Shown here in pieces: positions 1 through 7,150 of a stretch of DNA of 29,067 nt. The position numbers and the translations under genes are program-made. The notes under the pieces are model-generated. The model saw only the letters and a program-made list of their open reading frames with translations. It did no database searches and had not been told where the DNA came from. The first letter of the stretch is position 1, and each line of letters opens with the position of its first letter. This DNA is from CAADGY01 sp900696665. GTDB lineage: Bacteria; Acidobacteriota; Terriglobia; Bryobacterales; Bryobacteraceae. The DNA is taken from contig JAPSFM010000064.1 in NCBI GenBank assembly GCA_035063885.1, positions 1 to 29,067 of the forward strand, read 5' to 3'.

Positions 1-33
1 GCAGATTCGATTTTTGACGTACGGAATGCAAAT

Positions 34-1401
34 ATGAATCGCCGGAAGTTTTTGCGTGCCTCGACCTTGGGCGCCGCCGGCGTGGCGGATTCCACCGCCG
101 CTCCTGGCAACGTGTATCGGGAGCCCGCGCGGGAAATCCCCATCGGGGATACTGCCGATGTGATCGTCTGCGGCGCGGGACCCGCGGGTGTGGCAGCAGC
201 TATCAGCGCCGCCCGCACCGGAGCGCGAACGCGGCTTTTTGACGTGCACGGGTGCTTGGGCGGCATCTGGACCGCCGGTCTGCTGTCGAACATCATCGAT
301 TGCCTCGACAAGGGCGGCATCATGGATGAGATCCTGGCCGGTTTGAAAAAAATGGACGCGCAAATCGACGGACCACGCTACGACACCGAAGCGATGAAAT
401 TGCTACTGGACCGCATGACCGCGGAAGCCGGCGTCAAGATCCTGTTGCACACGAGGGTTGTAGCGGCAGCCAAGGACGGGAACCGGGTCACTACAATCGT
501 TACCGAAAACAAGTCAGGACGGCAGGCGTGGCGGGCCAAGACTTTTGTTGATTCCACCGGTGACGGCGATCTAGCGGCCTTCGCCGGATGCAAATTCGAC
601 TTAGGACATCCGCAATCCGGCAAAATGCAGCCCATGACGCTGATGGCCATCCTGACCGGTATTGACTACCGTGAACTGCATGCGCACCGGCTGATGCGGG
701 GCGACGGCAAGTCCAGTTATGCGAAAGGCGTCTCGCCCAACGAGTCCAAAGTGAATCTTGTGGCGGAACTGCGCCGCGCCGGTGTGGAGCCTTCCTACAC
801 CGGGCCAGCTCTGTTTCCCATCCGCAATGACCTGATCGCGTTCATGGTCAATCACGAGTACGGCTACTCCGGACTGAATGCGGAGCATGTAACCAAGGCG
901 ACAATTCACGGGCGGGCGGAAGTCAATCACGTGGTGGATGCATTGAGAGCGCACGGCGGCGCGTGGAAAAATGTGCGTCTGGTGGCAACCGGCGCGCAGA
1001 TCGGCGTCCGGGAAGGCCGCCGCATTCATGGCTTGTATTCGTTGAACAAAGACGACCTGATGCGTGGCGCGCGCTTCGAAGACGCTGTGTGCCGGGTGAA
1101 CGTTGGAGTGGATATTCACTCCATCGACCCGTCCGTCAACAAGAGAACAACCGATGGCGGGGTGAAGGCGAAAGCCTACGATGTGCCATTGCGTTCTCTG
1201 ATTGCCAGGGATGTGGACGGACTCGTGATGGCCGGACGCTGCATCAGTGGCGATTTCTTCGCCCATGCCAGTTACCGCATGACCGGGCACGCCGTTCCGA
1301 TGGGGGAAGCGGCGGGCCGCCTGGCTGCCATCGCTGCGCGCACGGACCGGGCGCCGCGCGAGGTTCCCTTTCGGGAGGTTATCCGGAGGGAGAGCGCGTA
1401 G
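34..1401 (+). CDS. Tat-exported FAD-dependent oxidoreductase (FAD_oxidored family)
   Basis: The 455-residue product starts with a twin-arginine export motif (NRRKFLRAS, residues 2-10), so it is probably exported folded with its cofactor. After a short linker comes a Rossmann FAD-binding strand-turn-helix with GAGPAG at residues 47-52, then a GCLGG segment typical of FAD-dependent proteins of the PF12831 type. Further conserved-looking blocks are STGDGDLAAFAGC near residue 180 and a C-terminal GRCISGDFFAHASYRMTG block that would close the FAD site. The substrate cannot be read from sequence; relatives are often annotated only as FAD-dependent oxidoreductase. The ATG at 34 is chosen because it places the Tat motif at the very N terminus; the Shine-Dalgarno is weak (GGAA at 23-26). 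Only 33 bp lie upstream in the window, so operon membership is unknown. The last 23 bp overlap the convergent terB-like gene. Confidence 0.88.
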   Translation: MNRRKFLRASTLGAAGVADSTAAPGNVYREPAREIPIGDTADVIVCGAGPAGVAAAISAARTGARTRLFDVHGCLGGIWTAGLLSNIIDCLDKGGIMDEILAGLKKMDAQIDGPRYDTEAMKLLLDRMTAEAGVKILLHTRVVAAAKDGNRVTTIVTENKSGRQAWRAKTFVDSTGDGDLAAFAGCKFDLGHPQSGKMQPMTLMAILTGIDYRELHAHRLMRGDGKSSYAKGVSPNESKVNLVAELRRAGVEPSYTGPALFPIRNDLIAFMVNHEYGYSGLNAEHVTKATIHGRAEVNHVVDALRAHGGAWKNVRLVATGAQIGVREGRRIHGLYSLNKDDLMRGARFEDAVCRVNVGVDIHSIDPSVNKRTTDGGVKAKAYDVPLRSLIARDVDGLVMAGRCISGDFFAHASYRMTGHAVPMGEAAGRLAAIAARTDRAPREVPFREVIRRESA

Positions 1402-1924
1402 CCGGTTTGTTGGCTGGTTTCAATACCGCGAGATGATCGCGATAGCGGGATCTTACGGCTATGAAATCGCGATGCTCCAGCAGAAGCTGGCCGGAGATAC
1501 GGCGGATCTCGTTCTCTTCGGTCAGCGAAATGTGGTGTTCGGCCGCGGCAACGGCAAAAAGGCAATCGAGCAGTGACAGGCGCTCTTCGCGCGACGCGAT
1601 TTCTCTGAACTCGCGGGTTACCAGAAAGTCTTCGGTAGCGCCAAAGAGCAGGTTCTGGTGCCTGGCGATCTGGACCACCATAACGGCCTGGTCCTCCGGC
1701 AAGCCGCTCTTCTCCTTTACCAGGCGTTCTATTTGGGTGGTTTCTTCCGGACTGACGTTCATGTCAGCGTGTGCCACCCGGCTGAGTATATAGGCAAAAG
1801 CGGCGATGTATCTCGCCCGTTCCTGATCGATCTGACCCAGAGCCCGGACGATCTTCCGGATAGCGTCAGCCTGCGATGGGTCTTGTGTGCTATTCGTTAA
1901 CCCGAAAAACTTGAGGATGGACAC
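1379..1924 (-). CDS. TerB-like (tellurite resistance/DUF533-type) helical protein
   Basis: This is a 181-residue all-helical soluble protein. Two related segments resemble the TerB fold: RVAHADMNVSPEE near residues 49-61, with the acidic D-N-E pattern seen in metal-binding TerB loops, and FAVAAAEHHISLTEENE near residues 123-139. TerB domains occur in many stress and membrane-associated contexts. No terC, terD or terE gene is present, so a tellurite role is not implied. The start is GTG (complement of 1922-1924), where the compact N terminus (SILKFFGL) begins. It follows a small zinc-ribbon gene on the same strand after 32 bp, so the two are probably cotranscribed. The 3' end overlaps the convergent oxidoreductase gene by 23 bp, and no terminator separates them. 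Confidence 0.75.
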   Translation of the reverse strand: MSILKFFGLTNSTQDPSQADAIRKIVRALGQIDQERARYIAAFAYILSRVAHADMNVSPEETTQIERLVKEKSGLPEDQAVMVVQIARHQNLLFGATEDFLVTREFREIASREERLSLLDCLFAVAAAEHHISLTEENEIRRISGQLLLEHRDFIAVRSRYRDHLAVLKPANKPATRSPSG

Positions 1925-1956
1925 AATGGCTTCTAAACTCTATCCTGCTTCACCGG

Positions 1957-2136
1957 CTAACGCGACCGGAAAGCCGATGCTGGCGTGCGCTTCCCCCGTT
2001 CTTTCCGGAAAAACCGCGACTGGCAGTTCCGGCATCGAAACGGCACGTAGGAAATCGCTCGCATGACGTTAGAAAGAAAATCGCGGGTGCGGGAGCGGCG
2101 AATGTCGCTGGAACCGCATTTTGGACACGTCATCAT
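1957..2136 (-). CDS. Small zinc-ribbon protein, 59 residues
   Basis: A 60-codon leftward frame starts at ATG (complement of 2134-2136); an alternative ATG follows directly at 2131-2133. It is preceded by a strong GGGAGGG Shine-Dalgarno eight bases away. The product has two CxxC knuckles, CPKC at residues 4-7 and CRNC at residues 35-38, spaced as in a treble-clef or zinc-ribbon fold, and is rich in Arg and Lys (FFRKERGKR near residues 42-50). This suggests a metal-bound, possibly nucleic-acid-binding or regulatory protein; the partner is unknown. It is divergent from the his leader and upstream of the terB-like gene on the same strand. Function is not established; the ribosome-binding site and Cys pattern are the evidence that it is real. 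Confidence 0.75.
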   Translation of the reverse strand: MMTCPKCGSSDIRRSRTRDFLSNVMRAISYVPFRCRNCQSRFFRKERGKRTPASAFRSR

Positions 2137-2198
2137 ACCCGCATCCCTCCCTTCTTCAGGGTAACAGTTCGAAATTGCCTCCGGCTATTTCGCTGATC

Positions 2199-2207
2199 TG
2201 GTATACT
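2199..2207 (+). promoter_or_regulatory. Extended -10 promoter of the his operon
   Basis: TGGTATACT fits the extended -10 pattern TGnTATAAT with one mismatch in the hexamer (TATACT at 2202-2207). No good -35 hexamer lies 16-18 bp upstream; the nearest is TTGCCT at 2175-2180, spaced 21 bp. Initiation would be expected at about 2213-2217, at or within four bases of the leader-peptide ATG at 2217, implying a leaderless or nearly leaderless leader mRNA. The start site is inferred. Confidence 0.6.
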
Positions 2208-2216
2208 GGTAGGTTC

Positions 2217-2285
2217 ATGCATTACTGCCGGTACGCCCGACATCCCCACCATCGCCATCATATGGTTGTCGCGCTATCGGGCTGA
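2217..2285 (+). CDS. hisL: Histidine operon leader peptide, 22 residues
   Basis: The short ORF starts at ATG 2217 and stops at TGA 2283-2285. Six of its 22 codons are His: position 2, then five of the seven codons at positions 9-15 (HPHHRHH, 2241-2261). It lies directly before a rho-independent terminator and the first his gene, the arrangement of amino-acid-dependent attenuators such as enterobacterial hisL. Ribosome stalling at the His codons would sense low charged tRNA-His. There is no convincing Shine-Dalgarno: GGTAGG ends three bases before the ATG. That fits with a start at or near the mRNA 5' end. The peptide itself is not expected to have a function. Recognised from codon content and position, not homology. 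Confidence 0.87.
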   Translation: MHYCRYARHPHHRHHMVVALSG

Positions 2286-2341
2286 ACGGAGATCTTAAAA
2301 ATCGAGTCGCGAAGCCCGCCGCAATTCAGGCGGGCTTTTTT
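2235..2341 (+). promoter_or_regulatory. His operon transcription attenuator (segments 1-4)
   Basis: Four segments form exclusive pairs. Segment 1 (GCCCGA, 2235-2240) pairs with segment 2 (TCGGGC, 2277-2282). Segment 2 (CGGGCT, 2278-2283) can instead pair with segment 3 (AGCCCG, 2313-2318). Segment 3, within AAGCCCGCC at 2312-2320, pairs with segment 4 (GGCGGGCTT, 2329-2337) to form the terminator. The His codons lie immediately 3' of segment 1, and the leader stop codon overlaps the end of segment 2. A ribosome stalled on His codons would mask segment 1 and leave 2:3, the antiterminator. A ribosome reaching the stop would mask segment 2 and allow 3:4, termination. The pairings are seen in the sequence; the mechanism is inferred from known attenuators. 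Confidence 0.8.
2312..2341 (+). terminator. Rho-independent terminator (attenuator) ahead of hisI
   Basis: A 9-bp perfect stem, AAGCCCGCC (2312-2320) with GGCGGGCTT (2329-2337), closes an 8-nt loop (GCAATTCA). A run of six T follows (2336-2341). It ends 13 bases before the hisI start and therefore must be conditional. It is the best intrinsic terminator I see in the window. Confidence 0.93.
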
Positions 2342-2354
2342 ATTAGGGGTTCAC

Positions 2355-2735
2355 ATGGATCTGAACTTCTCAAAATTGGATGGACTGATCACCGCCGTCA
2401 TACAAGACCATGCCTCCGGGCGCGTGCTGATGGTGGGATTCATGAATGAAGAGGCTTTTCGTAAGACCGTTGAGACCGGCTTTGCCACGTTTTACAGCCG
2501 CTCCCGCCGCCAGTTGTGGTTAAAGGGTGAGACCTCCGGACACCGTTTGCTGGTCAAGGAGATTTCCACTGATTGCGATTCCGACGCGCTACTGATCGCA
2601 GTGGAACCCCTGGGCCCCGGCGTCTGTCACAACGGATATCACAGTTGCTTTTATCGCAGGCTGGAAGACGGCCGATGGGTGGAAACCGAACCGCAGGTTT
2701 ACCAACCCGACGCCGTATACGGGAGCGGAAAGTGA
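2355..2735 (+). CDS. hisI: Phosphoribosyl-AMP cyclohydrolase
   Basis: HisI opens the adenine ring of phosphoribosyl-AMP to give ProFAR, the third step of histidine synthesis, in the cytoplasm. The 126-residue protein is the stand-alone cyclohydrolase and lacks the C-terminal HisE pyrophosphohydrolase domain found in fused HisIE. The core FYSRSRRQLWLKGETSGH (near residues 45-62) is present. So are the metal and catalytic motifs: DCDSDALL (near residues 74-81) and the Cys pair in GVCHNGYHSCFYRR (near residues 93-106). ATG 2355 is preceded by AGGGG at 2345-2349, five bases upstream. It is the first structural gene after the attenuator terminator and its stop overlaps the hisG start (GTGA). Confidence 0.96.
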   Translation: MDLNFSKLDGLITAVIQDHASGRVLMVGFMNEEAFRKTVETGFATFYSRSRRQLWLKGETSGHRLLVKEISTDCDSDALLIAVEPLGPGVCHNGYHSCFYRRLEDGRWVETEPQVYQPDAVYGSGK

Positions 2736-3601
2736 TCCTGAAGCTTGGTATTCCGAAGGGCAGCCTCGAGACTGCAACGGTGGAACTCTTTCGCCGGGCC
2801 GGCTTCAGCATCACTGTGAACGGCCGTTCGTATTTCCCGGCTATCGACGATCCGGAAGTCGAATGTATGTTGATACGGGCGCAGGAGATGGCACGCTACG
2901 TGGAGGATGGGATCCTGGACGCCGGACTTACCGGGCGTGACTGGGTGGAGGAGAACGATGCCCGCGTAGTTACCATAGCCGACCTCATTTACGCCAAACA
3001 GAGTTTCGGAAAGGTGCGTTGGGTGCTGGCAGTTCCCGATGCGTCTCCCTTTCATTCAGTGAAGGATCTGCAAGGCAAAGTGATTGCCACAGAGTTGGTA
3101 GGCGCCACCCGGCGCTATCTCTCCAGACACGGTGTAACTGCCAAGGTGGAATTCAGTTGGGGAGCTACTGAAGTGAAACCACCCGTGCTGGCGGACGCCA
3201 TAGTGGAGGTGACCGAAACCGGCTCATCCCTGCGGGCCAACAAACTCCGCATCATCGACACCGTGCTGGAATCAAACACACAGTTCATCGCCAATACCGG
3301 TGCGATGCAGGATGAATGGAAGCGGCGCAAGCTGGAGGATATCAAGATGCTTCTCGAAGGCGCCATTAGTGCCCTGGGGAAAGTCGGCTTGATGTTGAAT
3401 GTTCGCAAGCAGGACCTGAGTGCGGTCTTGGGTGTTCTACCCGCTCTGAAAAACCCCACCATCTCACACCTGAGCGATGAAGAGTGGGTGGCTGTCAATA
3501 CCATTCTCGACGAATCCACAGTCCGCAGTATCATTCCGCGGCTGAAAGAGGCCGGCGCACAAGGCATTGTCGAGTATCCACTCAACAAGATCGTGATGTG
3601 A
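2732..3601 (+). CDS. hisG: ATP phosphoribosyltransferase, long form
   Basis: HisG condenses ATP with PRPP, the first and feedback-controlled step of histidine synthesis. From GTG 2732 the protein has 289 residues, the length of the long HisG form that carries its own C-terminal ACT-like regulatory domain and needs no HisZ. Visible motifs include KLGIPKGSLE at the N terminus, DAGLTGRDWVEE in the middle, and the PRPP-binding stretch VEVTETGSSLRANKL. The C-terminal domain (about residue 215 onward) contains VLPALKNPTISHL and ends in GIVEYPLNKIV. The frame stays open further upstream, but GTG 2732 matches the family N terminus and gives a 4-bp GTGA overlap with hisI. Inhibition of the enzyme by histidine would add to control by attenuation. 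Confidence 0.96.
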   Translation: MILKLGIPKGSLETATVELFRRAGFSITVNGRSYFPAIDDPEVECMLIRAQEMARYVEDGILDAGLTGRDWVEENDARVVTIADLIYAKQSFGKVRWVLAVPDASPFHSVKDLQGKVIATELVGATRRYLSRHGVTAKVEFSWGATEVKPPVLADAIVEVTETGSSLRANKLRIIDTVLESNTQFIANTGAMQDEWKRRKLEDIKMLLEGAISALGKVGLMLNVRKQDLSAVLGVLPALKNPTISHLSDEEWVAVNTILDESTVRSIIPRLKEAGAQGIVEYPLNKIVM

Positions 3602-3602
3602 C

Positions 3603-4844
3603 ATGATCCGCATTGTAGATTCGAGCCAGGTAAGCAGAATTCTTGCCAGAAAGGCCGCACGATTTGCCGAAGCCGAAGCGATCGTGCGTCCTATCCTGGA
3701 GGCCGTCCGAAAACGCGGAGACAAGGCGGTTCTCGAATACGCCCGGAAGTTCGACGGATTCACCGGGCGCAGCATGTTAGTTCCGGAGAAAGAGTTGAAC
3801 GCCGCGCGCGAGCGCCTGAGCCCGGGCTTCCGAGCGGCAGCCAGAACCGCTTCCCGGAACATCCGCGCCTTCGCGAAGCTGCAAATGCCGGAAGCCCGCT
3901 CCAGGATGCTCGACCGCGGGCAGCGCGTAGGACAGATCGTTCGCCCGCTGGACACGGTTGCAGCCTATATTCCCGCCGGGCGCTACCCGCTGCCTTCCAC
4001 TCTGATGATGACGGCCATTCCCGCCCAGGTGGCGGGGGTGGAGACCATTTGCGCCGCAACCCCGCGCGCGGTGGATGAGATTTTCGGCACGGCGGCTCTA
4101 TTGAAGATCAGGAACGTATTTCAGATCGGCGGGGCTCATGCGATTGCGGCGTTCGCTTACGGCACCCGTACGGTGCCCAAGGCGGATCGTATTGTCGGGC
4201 CCGGCAATATCTATGTCGCAGCGGCAAAAAAACTGCTCGCGGGCGAAGTGGGAATCGATTTCATCGCGGGTCCGACGGAGATACTAATTGTCGCCGAAGA
4301 GGGGAAGCCGGCATGGATTGCAGCCGACATGCTTGCACAGGCCGAGCATGATGTCGAAGCTTCCGCTATTCTCCTGACCCCTTCGCGCCGTCTCGCCACC
4401 GCCGTGGCACAGGAGATCGAAACGCGGCTCGCGGACCTGCCGACCGCCGGTGTGGCTCGTAGGTCGATCGGCCGTAACAGCGCGATCATATTGGTCCGCT
4501 CCACGGAAGAAGCGATTGACATCGCCAACCGGTTCGCGCCGGAGCATCTGAGCATTCCAAATTCAAGACTGCTCAGCCGCGTACGGCACGCCGGCAGTGT
4601 CTTCGTGGGACCGGGCAGCCCGGAAGCGGCCGGCGATTACGCCTCGGGACCGAATCACGTGTTGCCGACTTCGGGCGCCGCAAGAGGACGCGGCGGCCTT
4701 TCTGCTGCCGATTTCGTGAAAGTGATTTCGGTGCAGGAGCTTTCGCTGAGGGCACTGGCGCGCCTTGCTCCCGCCATTACTACGTTGGCGAGGGCGGAAG
4801 GTCTGGAAGCGCACGCACGCTCGGTGGAGGTGCGGCTTGATTAA
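3603..4844 (+). CDS. hisD: Histidinol dehydrogenase
   Basis: HisD oxidises L-histidinol to L-histidine in two NAD-dependent steps, ending the pathway. The 413-residue protein has the expected blocks: DTVAAYIPAGRYPLPSTLMM; VPKADRIVGPGNIYVAAAKK, which includes part of the dinucleotide site; IDFIAGPTEILIVAEE; and GDYASGPNHVLPTSG. Likely zinc ligands are Gln246 and His249 (AQAEHD), the Asp of AAGDYASGPNH, and His404 near the C terminus. ATG 3603 begins one base after the hisG stop and the gene overlaps hisC by 8 bp, so expression is almost certainly coupled along the operon. Nothing unusual was noticed. Confidence 0.97.
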   Translation: MIRIVDSSQVSRILARKAARFAEAEAIVRPILEAVRKRGDKAVLEYARKFDGFTGRSMLVPEKELNAARERLSPGFRAAARTASRNIRAFAKLQMPEARSRMLDRGQRVGQIVRPLDTVAAYIPAGRYPLPSTLMMTAIPAQVAGVETICAATPRAVDEIFGTAALLKIRNVFQIGGAHAIAAFAYGTRTVPKADRIVGPGNIYVAAAKKLLAGEVGIDFIAGPTEILIVAEEGKPAWIAADMLAQAEHDVEASAILLTPSRRLATAVAQEIETRLADLPTAGVARRSIGRNSAIILVRSTEEAIDIANRFAPEHLSIPNSRLLSRVRHAGSVFVGPGSPEAAGDYASGPNHVLPTSGAARGRGGLSAADFVKVISVQELSLRALARLAPAITTLARAEGLEAHARSVEVRLD

Positions 4845-5889
4845 GTTGAAGCCTCGCGATGCCGTATTGAAGATGGCGGCTTATTCGCCTCCGACAGGCG
4901 GCCGGGCCGGAAAGCTAAGGCTCGATTTCAACGAGAACACCGTGGGCGCCTCGCCGCATGTCGTAAGCTTCCTCAAAGAGCAGCTAACCGCCGGCGGCTT
5001 GTCCGTCTATCCCGAGTACGCGGAAGCCAAGTCCGAGATCTCCACTTTCTTCGGCGTTCAGCCCGACGAACTGCTATTCACCAACGGCACGGACGAGGCG
5101 ATCCAGGTACTGGTGAACACCTATGTGGACGGCGGGGACGAGGTGCTGCTCCTCCGGCCTTCCTACGCCATGTACCGCTTCTATGCCGAGGTTGCCGGCG
5201 CATCGATACGGGAGGTCGATTACCGTCACGAAGACCTGAGTTTCCCTTTGGAGGAACTACTGGGTCAGATTCAGTCGCGTACGAAGGCCATCCTTATTGC
5301 CAATCCGAATAATCCGACCGGTACGGGAATCGATCTCGCCGGAATCATCCGAATTTTGGCTGCGGCGCCGCACGCGGCGGTGCTGATCGATGAAGCTTAC
5401 TACGAGTTTTGCGGTATTACCGCGTTGCCGCTGATACGCGAATACACAAACCTGTTTGTGAGCCGTACGTTTTCCAAGGTGTACGGGATGGCGGCGATGC
5501 GGTTGGGGTGTCTGTTCTCGCAGCCTGCGAATACCGGCTTCCTGCACAAGGCGCAATCGCCGTACAGCGTCAACACCCTGGCTACGCTAGGCGCGCGCGC
5601 CGCTATCCAGGACACGCAGTACGTTCGAGATTATGTGAAGCAGGTGATCGAAGCCCGGGACCTCCTCTACAAGGGATTCGAACGGATGGGGATCGCATAC
5701 TATCCCAGCCAGGCGAATTTCGTGCTGTTTCGCGCGGCAGACCGCGCCGTCGAGATCCGCGACAAACTGCGGGCTCGGGATTTGCTCGTGCGGGACCGCA
5801 GTTATGAACTGCCCGGCTGTGTCCGCGTGACGGTGGGTACAAAAGAGCAGGTCCGGAAATTTTTGGACGCCATTGAGGAGGTATGGTGA
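4837..5889 (+). CDS. hisC: Histidinol-phosphate aminotransferase
   Basis: HisC is a PLP-dependent class I/II aminotransferase that converts imidazole-acetol phosphate to histidinol phosphate with glutamate as donor. The start chosen is TTG 4837, because a GGAGG Shine-Dalgarno at 4826-4830 sits six bases upstream and the resulting 350-residue length fits the family; a longer open frame upstream has no such site. Motifs visible are LDFNENTVGASP near the N terminus, FTNGTDEAIQ, ANPNNPTGTG, DEAYYEF and the PLP-lysine segment SRTFSKVYGMAAMRLG, with the lysine near residue 214. The C-terminal RVTVGTKEQ is typical of HisC. It overlaps hisD by 8 bp and the HAD gene by 7 bp. Confidence 0.95.
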   Translation: MIKLKPRDAVLKMAAYSPPTGGRAGKLRLDFNENTVGASPHVVSFLKEQLTAGGLSVYPEYAEAKSEISTFFGVQPDELLFTNGTDEAIQVLVNTYVDGGDEVLLLRPSYAMYRFYAEVAGASIREVDYRHEDLSFPLEELLGQIQSRTKAILIANPNNPTGTGIDLAGIIRILAAAPHAAVLIDEAYYEFCGITALPLIREYTNLFVSRTFSKVYGMAAMRLGCLFSQPANTGFLHKAQSPYSVNTLATLGARAAIQDTQYVRDYVKQVIEARDLLYKGFERMGIAYYPSQANFVLFRAADRAVEIRDKLRARDLLVRDRSYELPGCVRVTVGTKEQVRKFLDAIEEVW

Positions 5890-6566
5890 AGCCGGACCAG
5901 ATGCTGGTTTTCGACATGGATGGCGTACTGGTGGATGTTTCCGAATCCTACCGGGGGGCCATCGTTGAAACCGTGCGCCATTTTACGGGAAAACAGATCA
6001 GCGCTGAAATGGTGCAGGATTACAAGAACGCTGGCGGATGGAATAACGACTGGGCGCTCTCACAAAAAATCGCGGCGGACATGGGCGTCGCGGTGGACTA
6101 CCAAACGGTGGTCGAGCACTTTAACAAAATCTTTCTTGGCAACGGCACGGATGGGCTCATCGCGCGCGAGCGCTGGATCCCGCATCCTGGCTTGCTCGAA
6201 AGTCTGGCGGAACGGTACCTGCTGGCAATTTTCACCGGCCGGCTCCGGTGCGAGGCAAATATCACTCTTCGCAGATTCGCCTCTGAGTTACGATTCGCCC
6301 GCATCATATGTTCGGACGACATAGCCAACGGTAAGCCCGCGCCGGACGGCCTTTTACAGATTGCCGGAGAGTTCCCAGGTTGCTTCCTGTGGTATGTCGG
6401 TGACACGGTGGACGATGCGCGCTCCGCCCGAGCCGCGAACGTGAAGTTCGTCGGCATCGCCGCTCCGGCGAGCCCCCGGCGGGAGGAGCTGGCTGCTTTG
6501 CTGGCCAGCGAAAACGCCGTGGCGGTGCTCGACGATATCAACGCGCTTGAAATGGTGCTGACATGA
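5883..6566 (+). CDS. HAD-superfamily IA phosphatase, candidate histidinol-phosphatase
   Basis: This 227-residue HAD hydrolase has all four catalytic motifs. Motif I is VFDMDGVLVD, with the nucleophile Asp11 and Asp13. Motif II is FTGR with Thr118. Motif III contains Lys151 (NGKPAPDG). Motif IV is VGDTVDDA with Asp174, Asp177 and Asp178. A helical cap follows motif I, as in subfamily IA. It is nested between hisC and hisB with overlaps of 7 and 4 bp. HisB here is the dehydratase only, and no PHP-type HisK, inositol-monophosphatase-type HisN or DDDD-type HisB phosphatase domain is seen, so dephosphorylation of histidinol phosphate is the natural role. It resembles the small IA subfamily seen in cyanobacteria and haloarchaea, recalled from memory. 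Phosphoglycolate phosphatase-like activity is the alternative. The start could be ATG 5883 or GTG 5886. Confidence 0.8.
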   Translation: MVKPDQMLVFDMDGVLVDVSESYRGAIVETVRHFTGKQISAEMVQDYKNAGGWNNDWALSQKIAADMGVAVDYQTVVEHFNKIFLGNGTDGLIARERWIPHPGLLESLAERYLLAIFTGRLRCEANITLRRFASELRFARIICSDDIANGKPAPDGLLQIAGEFPGCFLWYVGDTVDDARSARAANVKFVGIAAPASPRREELAALLASENAVAVLDDINALEMVLT

Positions 6567-7150
6567 GAGCCGCGACAATCGAGCGGAACACGAAAGAGAC
6601 TCGCATTCGCGGCTCCCTGAAGGTTGACGGCCGCGGCCGTTACCAGGTGTCGACCGGGATCCGGTTTCTCGATCACATGCTGGAACTGTTTGCCAAGCAC
6701 GGCGGGTTCGATCTGACTCTCGCTTGTGACGGCGACCTGGACGTCGACCAGCATCATACCGTTGAGGATGCCGGCATCGTGCTCGGGCAATTGTTCTCGA
6801 AAGCGCTCGGCGACCGGAAGGGTATTAACAGGGCAGGGTATTTTGTACTTCCGATGGACGAGACGCTGGCGGTGGCCGCTCTGGACCTAGGCGGGCGCCC
6901 GGCGCTGGTGTACAAGGATCTGGTGAAGGTCCGGTTGGTCGGTGATCTGCAAACAGAACTGGTGGAAGACTTCTTCGGCGGTTTCGTTAATCATGCCGGC
7001 GCCAACCTGCATGTGAAAGTGCTGTACGGCCGGTCGAACCATCACAAGATCGAAGCCGTGTTCAAGTGTTTTGCACGCGCTTTGCGGTACGCCTGTTCCA
7101 AGGATACACGGCTTCGGGATCAACTCCCATCCACCAAGGGGCTGCTGTGA
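6563..7150 (+). CDS. hisB: Imidazoleglycerol-phosphate dehydratase
   Basis: HisB dehydrates imidazole glycerol phosphate to imidazole-acetol phosphate. The 195-residue protein is the monofunctional dehydratase, without the N-terminal phosphatase domain of the E. coli enzyme. Mn-binding motifs are present: FLDHMLELFAKHGG (near residues 35-48), DQHHTVEDAG (near residues 63-72), FVNHAGANLHV and GRSNHHKIEA. The N-terminal RNTKETRIRGSLKVDGRG is typical. ATG 6563 overlaps the HAD stop (ATGA), and the hisB stop overlaps the hisH GTG start (GTGA), which indicates coupled translation. Confidence 0.97.
   Translation: MRAATIERNTKETRIRGSLKVDGRGRYQVSTGIRFLDHMLELFAKHGGFDLTLACDGDLDVDQHHTVEDAGIVLGQLFSKALGDRKGINRAGYFVLPMDETLAVAALDLGGRPALVYKDLVKVRLVGDLQTELVEDFFGGFVNHAGANLHVKVLYGRSNHHKIEAVFKCFARALRYACSKDTRLRDQLPSTKGLL

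Noticed and set aside
601..1290. 229-codon leftward frame inside the FAD oxidoreductase
   Set aside because: It lies wholly within a gene with clear family motifs on the other strand; the product is His-rich and unlike any family, as expected for an antisense shadow.
6098..6790. 230-codon leftward frame across the HAD gene and hisB
   Set aside because: Antisense to two recognisable enzymes and with no ribosome-binding site or motif.
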